64,000 bases of DNA from Brachionus plicatilis (Eukaryota > Rotifera > Eurotatoria > Ploima > Brachionidae), in contig QEOQ01000258.1 in assembly GCA_010279815.1 (NCBI GenBank), forward strand, positions 577,286-641,285, in the 5' to 3' direction. The notes beneath the pieces are model-generated. The model searched no databases, was not told the origin of the DNA, and was given only the letters and a program-made list of their open reading frames with translations. Each line of letters starts with the position of its first letter. The first letter of the stretch is position 1. The position numbers were made by a program, and so were the translations under genes. Below, one piece after another: positions 19,835 through 30,219 of the stretch.

Positions 19835-19984
19835 TGTAAAAACTAGGGATTTATAATTAAAAGATTAACTTTAGTTAACCAATTTTTATTCTGTCCAAAT
19901 TATTTTAATGTAAAAGTTTAAATAGTGGTTAAATTATAGCGTCATACTAGTAGAAAAGGAAAGTAAGATTTGCTAGGCATAACA
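19835..19984 (-). repeat. 5' LTR of the small Gypsy element
   Basis: This is the upstream 150-bp LTR in element orientation, beginning TGTTATGCCTAGCAAATC at 19984. Confidence 0.88.
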
Positions 19985-20195
19985 TCTGGACAAAGATTTT
20001 ATATGCTCTAAAAAACAAAATATGCGATTAAGAAAAAAAATTAGAATATCTTTAATATTTATTCACTATGCGATTGTTTAATTATTAATGCTCCTACTTT
20101 ATTATTAATGCGTGAAAACCCCTAGTCAATTATAAATTATAAAAATTAATCTTTTTAAAAAAAAGAATTACGGACAAATAAAAATACGATTTCTC

Positions 20196-20831
20196 AGTAT
20201 CCTTGGTTTCAGTAAACCAAAATAGTAAACTTTTGATCGTTTGTTTAAGAAAATTTTCTGAAATCATAGAAACAAAACAAAATTTTGAAAGAGTGAAAAA
20301 ATAAAGGGATTTTAAAAACAAAAAAAATATACTAAAAATTAGTTTTGAAAATTAGGATTCCATTTATTTTCTAACATTAATACAAAATATTTAAATTTTA
20401 AATAACAATTTATTTAATTTTTAATAAAAAGAGAAGTTTTAATCAAATAAGTGTAAATAAAAAAAAATGGTGTTTTTTATACAATTTAGGGTTATTTAAT
20501 TTTTTTATTTATAATCTTAATAATTAAGGAATTTTATTTTATATTTGATGGAAAAAATTAAAACTTTAAGGTATTCTATTTAAGTTTCGTGGTATCGATT
20601 TTAATGGCCCGTATCCTTGGTTTCAGTTAACCATAGTAATTTACTTTTGATTGTTTGTTTGAAAAAATTTTCTGAAATCATAGAAAATAAACAAAGTTGT
20701 GAAAGAGTGAGAAAATAAATTATTTAAAAACAAAAAAAAATAATATTTAAGATAATTTTTAAAATTAGGATTTCATTTATTTGCTAAAATTAAAAAATAT
20801 ATTTAAATTTATAAAAATTTAAGAATAAGAT
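20196..20831. repeat. Duplicated upstream region of the LRR-channel gene
   Basis: About 205 bp (20196-20402: GTATCCTTGGTTTCAGT..., TTTTCTGAAATCATAGAAA, GAAAGAGTGA) are repeated with about 15% change at 20611-20813, directly before the start codon of the LRR exon. The copy nearest the gene is therefore probably the promoter/5' UTR; the other may be a second transcription start or the trace of a duplicated, now lost, gene start. Confidence 0.7.
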
Positions 20832-23800
20832 ATGAAAAAGAATATATGTGATAAGTCTTTCATGACAAAATATGAAATATTGGATCAAACAATCAATTTT
20901 TCTGGATTTTTAATCAATGAAATTAAAAAAGACGCATTTGATGATTTTTCAAATCAAACAGCAATTTATTTCGAAAATAATTTGATCGAAAACTTACCAA
21001 ACGATGTTTTTGACAAATTGAAGGTAATAATTTTCGATAATAATTTAATCGTAAACTTACCGAACGATGTTTTTGATAATTTATCGAATTTAGAAAAAAT
21101 GTCTTTTAATTGTAATTTAATTAAAAAAATTGAGAAGAATCATTTTAAAAAATTATCAAATTTGAAGAAAATATATTTCAATAATAATTTAATCGAAGAC
21201 TTACCAAACGATATTTTCGACAACTTATCGAATCTAGAAATAATGTCTTTAAGTGGTAATAAAATTAAAAAAATAGAGAAGAATCATTTTAAAAATTTAT
21301 CAAATTTGAAGGTAATATATTTCAGAAATAATCTTATCGAAGACCTACCAAACGATATTTTTGACAACTTATCGAATTTAGAAAAAATGTTTTTTTATGG
21401 TAATAAAATAAAAAAAATAGAGAAGAATCATTTTAAAAATTTATCAAATTTGATAGAAATATCTTTCAGAAATAATATAATCGAAGACTTACCAAACGAT
21501 ATTTTCGACAACTTATCGAATCTAGAAATAATGTCTTTAAGCGATAATAAAATTAAAAAAATTGAGAAGAATCATTTTAAAAAATTATCAAATTTGAAGG
21601 AAATATATTTCAGAAATAATCTTATCGAAGACTTACCAAACGATATTTTTGACAACTTATCGAATTTAAAAATAATGGCTTTAGGCGATAATAAAATTAA
21701 AAAAATAGAGAAGAATCATTTTGAATATTTATCAAAATTGACTGATTTATATTTTGAAAATAATCTTATCGAAGACTTACCTAACGATGTTTTTGAAAAT
21801 TTATCGAATTTAAAAATTATTTTATTTAATGGTAATAAAATTAAAAAAATAGAGAAGAATCATTTTAGAAATTTATCAAATTTGAAGGAAATATATTTCA
21901 ATAATAATTTAATCGAAGACTTACCAAACGATGTTTTTGATAACTTATCGAATTTAGAAATAATGTATTTAAAATATAATAAAATTAAAAAAATAGAGAA
22001 GAATCATTTTAAAAATTTATCAAAATTGACTGATTTATATTTTGAAAATAATCTTATCGAAGACTTACCTAACGATGTTTTTGAAAATTTATCGAATTTA
22101 AAAATTATTTTATTTAATGGTAATAAAATTAAAAAAATAGAGAAGAATCATTTTAGAAATTTATCAAATTTGAAGGAAATATATTTCAATAATAATTTAA
22201 TCGAAGACTTACCAAACGATGTTTTTGATAACTTATCGAATTTAGAAATAATGTATTTAAGCGATAATAAAATTAAAAAAATAGAGAAGAATCATTTTAA
22301 AAATTTATCAAAATTGACTGATTTATATTTTGAAAATAATCTTATCGAAGACTTACCTAACGATGTTTTTGAAAATTTATCGAATTTATAAATTATTTTA
22401 TTTAATGGTAATAAAATTAAAAAAATAGAGAAGAATCATTTTAGAAATTTATCAAATTTGAAGGAAATATATTTCAATAATAATTTAATCGAAGACTTAC
22501 CAAATGATGTTTTTGAAAATTTATCGAATTTAAAAATTATTTTATTTAATGGTAATAAAATTAAAAAAATAGAGAAGAATCATTTTAGAAATTTATCAAA
22601 TTTGAAGGAAATATATTTCAATAATAATTTAATCGAAGACTTACCAAATGATATTTTTGATAACTTATCGAATTTAGAAAAAATGTCTTTTGCCGATAAT
22701 AAAATAAAAAAAATAGAGAAGAATCATTTTAAAAATTTATCAAATTTGAAGGAAATATATTTCAATAAAAATTTGATCGAAGACTTACCAAACGATATTT
22801 TTGCCAACTTATCGAATTTAGAAAAAATAGCTTTAGCGGATAATAAAATTAAAAAAATAGAGAAGAATCATTTTAAAAATTTATCAAAATTGACTGATTT
22901 TTATTTTGAAAATAATCTTATCGAAGACTTACCAAACGATGTTTTTGATAACTTATCGAATTTAAAAAAAATGGCTTTTTATGGTAATAAGATTAAGAAA
23001 ATAGAGAAGAGTCTTTTTAAAAATTTATCAAATTTGAAGATAATTTCTTTCAGAAATAATTTAATCGAAGACTTACCAAATGATATTTTTGATAACTTAT
23101 CGAATTTAGAAAAAATGTCTTTTGCCGATAATAAAATAAAAAAAATAGAGAAGAATCATTTTGAATATTTATCAAAATTGACCGATTTACATTTCCATAA
23201 TAATTTAATCGAAGACTTACCAAACGATGTTTTTGATAACTTATCGAATTTAGTAAAAATGTCTTTAGCCGATAATAAAATAAAAAAAATAGAGAAGAAT
23301 CATTTTAAAAATTTATCAAAATTGAAGGAAATATATTTCGATATAAATCTAATCGAAGACTTACCTAAAAATGTATTTGAAAGTTTATCGAGTCTTGAGA
23401 TAATAAGTTTTAGTTATAACAAAATATTTAACATTCAAAAATCTAATTTTTTAGAGTTAGAGAAACTTCATACATTGAATTTAAGTGGAAATAAGCTGAA
23501 AAAAATAGATAATGATTCTTTTCAAAATTTGTTCATTCATAATTTAGATATTTCGAATAATGAAATAAGATATCTTAGTTCAAATTTTTTGATTCCGTCC
23601 TTTCAGATCTTAAACATATCAAATAACAAACTTTCATTTATTGAAAAAGATTTTTTTTTTAATATGAGATACATAAATAAAATTGACTTATCAGGCAATT
23701 ATTTTGGAATCACTGATTTTTTATCATGTTTGTTTATTATTAAGGAAAATATTAAGATGAGATTGATATATAAAATAAATTTTATTCCTTTTAATTTTCT

Positions 23801-24568
23801 AAGTGCTTTTGAGTTTTTCGACTTTTCTGATTATCTAATCGATAAAGTAAAATTTCGCCAAGAAAAATTTAGTATTTTTTTGATATGTGAAAAACTGTCC
23901 AATTCTCTATTGAATAATGGGCATAATCCAATTTCGGAAAAAAAATATATAATACGAAATACAAAATATGATTTTAATTTTATAGTTTTTCTCCTTTATA
24001 ACAATTCACCAAAATTATATAATCAATCAGACAATAAAATAGACGTCGTTGATTTTATTGAGGAATTCAAGTTATTCAAATACAGTGTTCTTGACATGTT
24101 AATAATATTCGATTCATTTTCTTCTAGTTTTATTTTTGACCTAAAAAAACTAATTGACGAACAGATCAAATCAAATAATTTGAATAATTTTGATTTTCAA
24201 CTTTTAAATAGTAATTCTTTTTATTATTTAATGCTTAGAGATGATACAGAACTTTATGACACTCTCATATTCGACGAAAACTATTTTGTAAATCAAGAAA
24301 TTTATATTTCGAATATTGATATGAAATATTTATGGAAAATTCTCCCAAATAGCCCAAATGAAAATCTATTAATTCGTTTTTTTAAAATAGCTCGAGAACA
24401 GATTGGAAAAAGTAAACAAAATGAATTACTAAAGTTCTTAAATGGAGAATTAAGAAGAAAAATACATATTTATTTTAAGAATAATTTTTTTCATTTAATT
24501 GAAACTTTATTAGAAAAAAAATTAATCGCTGAATTTTGTTCTGAAGATTCTGAAAAAGAAAAAAACAG
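20832..24568 (+). CDS. LRR-TRPA-like channel, exon 1 (LRR region); one in-frame stop
   Basis: The frame starts ATG at 20832 with no signal peptide, so the repeats should be cytoplasmic. Residues about 45-860 are leucine-rich repeats in pairs of 48 residues (LPNDIFDNLSNLEIMSL / NKIKKIEKNHFKNLSNLKEI). From about 23400 the repeats become irregular, then a helical region follows (DFNFIVFLLYNNSPKLYNQ..., which loosely resembles the second half of a BTB fold). A single TAA at 22389-22391 replaces AAA of sister repeats; the same frame continues without other defect to a splice donor CAG|GTAAAT at 24568/24569. Joined to the exon at 36992, the lengths (3737 + 1438) give a whole number of codons and 1724 residues. 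The stop is either a real null allele or a sequencing error. Confidence 0.82.
20980..23400 (+). repeat. Coding 144-bp LRR tandem array (about 17 units)
   Basis: Each 144-bp unit encodes two leucine-rich repeats. Neighbouring units are nearly identical at DNA level, including silent sites, so they are being homogenised or recently duplicated. A 288-bp double unit (starting KLTDLYFENNLIEDLPNDVF) is repeated three times from about 21738 to 22600, and the premature stop lies in the last of these. Confidence 0.9.
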
Positions 24569-25229
24569 GTAAATATAATTTTAAAGTTTAAATTTAATTT
24601 TTTTGAATCAACTCAAACATTAATAATACATTATTTTACCTTAATTTACGTATAATAACGATAATTTACTTTTATTAAAAACAAAATAATTTAATACTGA
24701 ATTTAATATGCTTAGATATAATAAGGCTTTTGCTAATTTAGGAAGTATGTGGTTGTATTCATTTTGTTAATTAAGAGATGCAATTCTTTTTTAATTTAAC
24801 AGTGAAAACATGACATCGTTGTCATTCCAATCACTAAAATTCCTTTTCCAAACAGTTGTTAGTAATAATCACTGCATTATGCTATAAAATAAATTTTAAA
24901 AAAGTTTGCCCACACTTTAAAAAACAGAAAAACAGTAAAAGGTATCCTCAACTTATTTTCATTTTTTTGGATATAATTTGTTTAAAATTCATGTAAGAAT
25001 AAAAGTTCTGAATCGAAAAAAGATTGGAATATCAATCGATATATCTAATACTAAAGAAATTATAAAGTTTTTAGCTGACTTTATGGTTCGTTGGTCTATA
25101 TAAACCATTTAATGAGTTAGATTATCGTCAAGCTATTTTTGATTTTGATTTTGTTTTTCATTACTTAGTTAATAATTATTTTTTAATGGAGTTCTTGAAA
25201 AAAAAATTAAATGCTTGAAAAATGATAAC

Positions 25230-25370
25230 GCAAATGCTCGACTTTAGTGACATGTCAATATAGAAGGAAAAACAATTTACAAAAAAGTGCAAATTTAGGC
25301 CCGTTTCGTTTATAGTGACAAGTCACTTTAGCAAATTGCAAATCTGTATAGTGACATCTTTTGCTAGAGT
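25230..25370. repeat. TAGTGACATGTCA motif segment
   Basis: AACGCAAATGCTCGACTTTA followed by TAGTGACATGTC, TATAGTGACAAGTCAC and TATAGTGACATC matches the core of the palindrome at 26945-27456; another copy of the motif lies at 26405-26440. They are pieces of one MITE family. Confidence 0.65.
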
Positions 25371-25729
25371 TCAAAACAGGAAATATCGACTTGTTCTTAC
25401 GTTTCGCACTTTATAAAAAAAAGTCTGTCCTCATTTTTAAAAACTCGGGTTTTCTCAGTTCAGAAGCATTAACCACCCTCTTGCATTTGACTATAAGTAT
25501 CAAAAAGCTTCACTCTATTTTTTATTCATTTAACCGTTTGGACTCTGAGATTCATAGATTTTTTGCTTTTATTGCTTGTTTTGTCGATATGCTCTATTGC
25601 TTTTTTTTTTAAAGCCAATCGTGTACGAGCGTCTATTTTCTGACTCTTTTTTCAGATAAATGAAATAAAAGATTTTGATTACTGATATGTTTTTTGACGG
25701 TTCTTTCTAAAGAGAAGGATGAATTAATA

Positions 25730-26138
25730 GGGGACTGGTCTGCTAAATTCTTAATTAACAATAGCATGGATGGTGATGTCGGGATTTACGTTTGATCCAA
25801 TAGTAGCTGAGCCACTTCATCGTCGGCATCATCCATCTCGTTCTCAGATTCCTCAACTCCTTTGGTTTAAAGTTTGTTCATTTTCTTCTTTTTTTTTTAA
25901 CCTAAAAAAACTAATTGACGAACAGATCAAATCAAATAATTTGAATAATTTTGATTTTCAACTTTTAAATAGTAATTCTTTTTATTATTTAATGCTAAGA
26001 GATGGTCTCTCTAATCTCAGTCTTTACAAAATCAAGAAACGTATTCAAATTATCATCATTCTCATCCCTTTTATAATTGTGATGAGAATAAATTAGCTGT
26101 CTAAATAGGAAGACCCTGTCTATTACTAACCAGTCCCC
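25730..26138. mobile_element. TIR element carrying a copy of channel exon sequence
   Basis: The ends are GGGGACTGGT and its inverse ACCAGTCCCC, flanked by TA on both sides (25728-25729 and 26139-26140). Inside, 25876-26004 is a near-identical copy of part of the channel exon. The left part has a minus-strand coding relic (ESENEMDDADDEVAQLLLD), an acidic tract like those of other transposon proteins. The 409-bp element therefore looks like a Pack-type element that took up host exon DNA. Confidence 0.65.
25876..26004 (+). pseudogene. Captured fragment of the LRR-channel exon
   Basis: About 129 bp match 24113-24244 of exon 1 almost base for base (encoding LKKLIDEQIKSNNLNNFDFQ). The only changes are a small deletion in the T-rich start and one substitution near the end, so the copying event is recent. 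It lies in the same orientation as the gene, inside the TIR element. Confidence 0.85.
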
Positions 26139-26944
26139 TACTATTATTTTGAAACGATCCGCATAGGAGCGGCATGTCTTTGAGATGCATGCTTTCGAAT
26201 TAATGATGCTATTATTAAAAATATGTATTTGTACCGAATAAAGACACGCTCTCATGCAAGCCACTAGCCGTGAAGCGATTAAAGAAAATTAAATAAGCTT
26301 GCCTGGTTTATTATAAAGTTATAAGCAGTTCAATATTAATTTTGATTTTCATTTCAATATTTTGTTTATTCAAGCTAATAAATCCATTTTGTACCTTTTT
26401 TTATAGTGACATGTCACCATGCTATAGCGTAATTTCACTATACTTTAAGGACAACTGTGTATAATTACAGCATTCTAAAAATTAGCATAATTATGATTGC
26501 AATATTATAATAGCATTTTCAATTAATTCAGTATCATTTGAGCTAAATAAATCTATGGCTTGTATGTTTTAGCATTAATAATATCCACTATTTTATTTAA
26601 GCAAATTGAATTATAGCATGTTAGTTTGAGCATCTTTTTTTTAAACTAAATCATTATAAATTATTCTTAGCAAATTGTAAATAATATCTTAATTTTGACA
26701 ATTTTTTTAAAAATGTTTAAATTATCTATTGACTTTGATCAGTTTAGTATTTCTGAACCTTAATTAGCCAATCTAAGTCTGCTTCATTTTGAGCTAAGTC
26801 AAGAAAAAGGAAAAACAACATCCTCAGTAAGAGATAAACCATTATTGTGAGTCTTGGCATAATGCTTTCGCAGTAAAATTTTAGTTTTATATTATTTTTT
26901 TAATCTTTTATTCAATTAGACATAATAAATAACGCTAAACATTA
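26139..26944. other. Intronic AT-rich stretch
   Basis: One TATAGTGACATGTCACCATG motif near 26404; otherwise no gene or clear repeat. Confidence 0.35.
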
Positions 26945-27456
26945 GGTAAACAAGTGATCACATATTGGACACACCCGGAATTTTTAAACTAAAAATGTGC
27001 ACACATAAAGCTTTAATAAAGAAAAAAAAACACAAACTAAAAAAATTACACCGAATTCAGAGGGTTGAACGAAAAAAAAAATTTCGAATGAAAATAAATT
27101 ATGTTTTCAGAAAAAAAATCAAAATCGACCATGTAACGTAAATGCTCGACTTTAAGGACATGTCACTATAGCAAATTGAAAATCTGTATGGGGCCTAAAA
27201 TTGCACTTTTTTGAAAATTGTTTTTCCCTCTATAGTGACATGTCCTTAAAGTCGAGCATTTACGTTACATGGTCGATTTTGATTTTTTTCTGAAAACATA
27301 TTTTATTTTCATTCGAAATTTTTTTTTTCGTTCAACCCTCTGAATTCGGTGTAATTTTTTTGTTTGTGTTTTTTTTTCTTTATTAAATCTTAATGTGTGC
27401 ACATTTTTAGTTTAAAAATTCCGGGTGTGTCCAATATGTGATCACTTGTTAACCAA
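26945..27456. repeat. Large palindrome with a Merlin terminus on each side
   Basis: The arms (26945 to about 27185 and about 27215 to 27456) are near-perfect inverse copies. Each outer part contains a Merlin-type end (GGGTGTGTCCAATATGTGAT) next to GGAATTTT/AAAATTCC, and each inner part carries CGACTTTAAGGACATGTCAC. The centre is GGGGCCTAAAATTGCAC. The right outer end is also the left terminus of the Merlin element 27423-29726. It may be a MITE that two Merlin copies flank, or an inverted duplication. Confidence 0.85.
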
Positions 27457-27676
27457 ATGTGATCATTTTAATAATGCTGTTTTTTAATTATGTGATCAAA
27501 GTTTTTATTTATGTGATCAAAGATTCATCTAAAGGCCTATGAATAAAGTGGTAATTTTTATAATATATATTGATTATTAAAATATAAAGTTTTCCCATTC
27601 ACTTTTCTTGATATAAAGATGTCACATTAATATTGTCACATTAAAGTTTTATAAAGAAAAGAAATTAACATGTAAT

Positions 27677-29250
27677 TTAACTATGTATTTTAGCGAAAAG
27701 GAGTTTGACTTCGCGTTCATTCTTAATCAAAGCCTTGCATATTGGGCATGTGACCGGATTCGTATGCTTGCTCAAAGCTACTGCTACATGCTCTTTAGCC
27801 TCGTCCGAAGCGACATGAGGCTCTTAAGCTAACTTACGATATTCGTTTAATTTTTCTTTAATATTTAAAAATCTCATTTCATTTAAATTTTTGCTAACTG
27901 AATTAATTTCTTCGTACTCATCATCTTCATTTGAGTCAACTCCAGTCTCTTTAGAGTTTAGGTCATTTATTGTAATATACATTGAATCAGTGCGAGCATG
28001 TGTCTCGTCGTCAGATAAATCAGAGCCTTTTTAATTTCCTGGCACTTCATTTTCAGCTAACTCTTCATCAGTCATCAAAGCTATCAAAGACCTAAAAAGC
28101 GACTTAACGTCTGAGCCAATAGACTGAGACTCGTCATCATCATCGTCATCATCAACAACAAAATGCACCTTTGCTACATCGCTAAGGTCACCATTTACAT
28201 CAGCAAAAAGTTTCTCCAGTGATTCAAATCTTAAAATATTAACTAATTTTAACTAAATTCAAAACTTAAAGTAAACTAACTTATTCCCTGGTTTATAAAA
28301 ATATGCAACAACTTCCAAAATAAGTTCATAAGCTCTAGTTCTATTACCATTTACGCCATTATTAAATCGCCACACAAACTCGTCCAAATAGGATTGAATG
28401 TATGTTCTGTTGTAACTTCGCATATCATTAAATTTATGCTTGGAAGCGTTCCAGAGACTCCCAATTCTTTTTGTACATGTCCCTGTGTCCTGATCCAAAA
28501 AGTTATACGAATGATTTACCGTTTGATGCTTAAATTCTTTTAGTTTTGAGATTTTTGGATAAGAAGCCCAGCAATCCGAGTAGACATTGGTGCCGGTTAG
28601 ACATTTATCAAAAATAATTTCCAACAATGTCTCGGCTTCCAGGTTTGAAACTACTGTGAGAAAACATATCCCATTCGTCGAGGAATCTTTTCTTTGTACT
28701 AGACAAAACGTCCAAACTTGTGGCCTAATAAGATCTTTCCTTTGTTTTATTAAAAAATTTTATTTTTTTAAAATAAATTCTCACCCTTCCAGTGCTTTAC
28801 TTTAGCGTACAAGGATTCATTAATTTCAACTATCTTGCTTAGTCCACCAAGTTTTAAATATTTTTGTCTAAAGACAGCGAACAAAGCTCGCATTTGGAAA
28901 AAAATTGACGAAACTGTTTCTCTGTTTAAATTGTGATCAAAGTGGAGAAAAATTGAATCAACTTTCTTTGAAACAGTCACTTCGGCAGCCTAAGATCGAA
29001 TGACAGCCAAAATTATACGAGTCGGCTTTTTAAACAATGAAAAAACCGAGTCCTCAAAGATTGATTTAAATGTTCCACATGAACAACATCGCCATGAAAT
29101 AATGGCATTCTTGGCATTAGTAGATATTTTACTTTGCTTCAAATTCATTATTGTACCAAATTTTTGAAGAAAGATTTAGAGCATTTCTGATTGTTTTTGA
29201 TTAAGCCAATCTTAGCTATTTTCTCAAAAAGATTTAAATCTTCACTTTCA
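27677..29250 (-). pseudogene. Merlin transposase with acidic, cysteine-containing extension
   Basis: On the minus strand: an N-terminal cysteine motif (ISWRCCSCGTFK, near 29085), a stop where Trp is expected (AVIRS*AAE), then LGGLSKIVEINESLYAKVKH, where the first catalytic Asp of VEIDES is Asn. After a likely intron (28743-28788) come the DDE blocks NVYSDCWASYPKISKL, FKHQTVNHSYNFLD and DEFVWRFNNGV, typical of the ISXO2-like DDE domain. A second intron leads to an unusual extension: aspartate runs (VVDDDDDDDESQS), an acidic tract, and a terminal TNPVTCPICKALIK motif ending at 27677. Three or more stops make it inactive. Confidence 0.85.
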
Positions 29251-29500
29251 ATATTCATTTTTTTTTTATTTGATTCAAGACATTCATTCATTTTATATAT
29301 TACAATTTAAAAGCTTGGGAAGCGTAAGAATGATTATATAAAAAAGATTTCAAAACTGAAGGACATATAATTTACATTGCAACATTAATGTGACATCTTT
29401 TTTTTAAGAAAAGTTAATGGGAAAATTTTATATTTTGATGATCAATATATATTATAAGTTTGAGATTATCCAAATGATGTGAATTGATCTGAAAATTTTC

Positions 29501-29545
29501 TGAAGGAACTTTAGCTCGGTACAGAATACAAATAAATAAATAAAT
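29501..29545 (+). repeat. Stand-alone LINE 3' tail
   Basis: TGAAGGAACTTTAGCTCGGT followed by ACAGAATACAAATAAATAAA. This is the LINE 3' terminus family of 51658-51710 in plus orientation. Confidence 0.8.
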
Positions 29546-29734
29546 GAAATTTACTCAAGCGTGATCAGTAAAATTTTTTAGCGATCGGAGTTAAAATTCT
29601 CGTGATCAATCATTTGATCACATATTATGTGATCATCGATTTGGTGATGAGTCTTGTTCACAAAACCATCATTATTAAAATGGTCACATTTTTGGTGATC
29701 AAGTGATCACATATTGGACAAGACCCAAAATTCC

Positions 29735-30062
29735 ATTCCTTTTAGCAGTAATCAACTTACATAAATTTTAGGATAAAAGTATCAGTTAAATATTCTAATG
29801 TTTTAATTTTTTTTTAAAATTCATCCTTTAAAGTGCAAAAACTGTCTTTTTGTATATTAAAAAGAAGGTTTATATATTTCAAAAAATTCTTCTTTAATTT
29901 TATTCTTGATTTTTTAATAGATTTTTATCTGCTTATTCAGAAAAATATTAATATTGAAATTTTTTTAGTTAAGATTAAATTCTTTACTTTGACGTACCTT
30001 ATTATTTATCTCATATTTTTAAAATTTCATAGTATTTATTCAAAAACAATAAGTAATTAATA
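29735..30062. other. AT-rich spacer between Merlin and Gypsy elements
   Basis: No gene; a hydrophobic frame at 29833-30060 only reflects poly-T-rich DNA. Confidence 0.35.
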
Positions 30063-30180
30063 TTTTAGTAGGAGCTGGAGGGAAAATCAAAGAAAACAAA
30101 TTAACTTTCAACTGTTTTATTAATAAAAGAAAGATGAATATTTATATTCATCTTAAGGGGGTAGAGACTAGGGTGTTACA
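30063..30180 (-). repeat. 3' LTR of the large Gypsy element
   Basis: Begins TGTAACACCCTAGTCTCTAC on the minus strand at 30180. It contains the perfect hairpin AGATGAATAT-TT-ATATTCATCT. The end is near 30063. Confidence 0.8.
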
Positions 30181-30219
30181 TAACTCCCCCTTTTAGATAA
30201 AGACATCTCCTGATGTCTT

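Larger units (their letters stand above)
18121..19984 (-). mobile_element. Small decayed Ty3/Gypsy element with two 150-bp LTRs
   Basis: Two LTRs (18121-18270 and 19835-19984) differ at about one base, start TGTTATGCC and end TTTTTACA on the minus strand. Next to the upstream LTR lies TGGCGCCCGA (19825-19834), a primer-binding site like those matching tRNA-Lys; next to the downstream LTR lies the purine tract GAATGGGGGCATA (about 18271-18283). The internal region is only 1.56 kb and encodes fragments of pol and a membrane ORF. The outer flanks do not show a target duplication. Confidence 0.85.
27423..29726 (-). mobile_element. Merlin (ISXO2/IS1016-like) DNA transposon
   Basis: The ends GGGTGTGTCCAATATGTGAT and, inverted, GGGTCTTGTCCAATATGTGA form a TIR of about 45 bp. 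The 8-bp target AAAATTCC is duplicated exactly (27415-27422 and 29727-29734), as is usual for Merlin (8-9 bp). Copies of ATGTGATCA are spread through both subterminal regions. It encodes a transposase relic on the minus strand (27677-29250). A stray LINE 3' tail lies inside it at 29501-29545. Confidence 0.9.

Noticed and set aside
20130..20321. Minus-strand 63-aa frame
   Set aside because: Lies in the duplicated upstream block, not conserved in the second copy.
20832..22391. Treating the two LRR frames as two separate genes
   Set aside because: They are the same frame separated by one stop codon, with repeats continuing in register on both sides.
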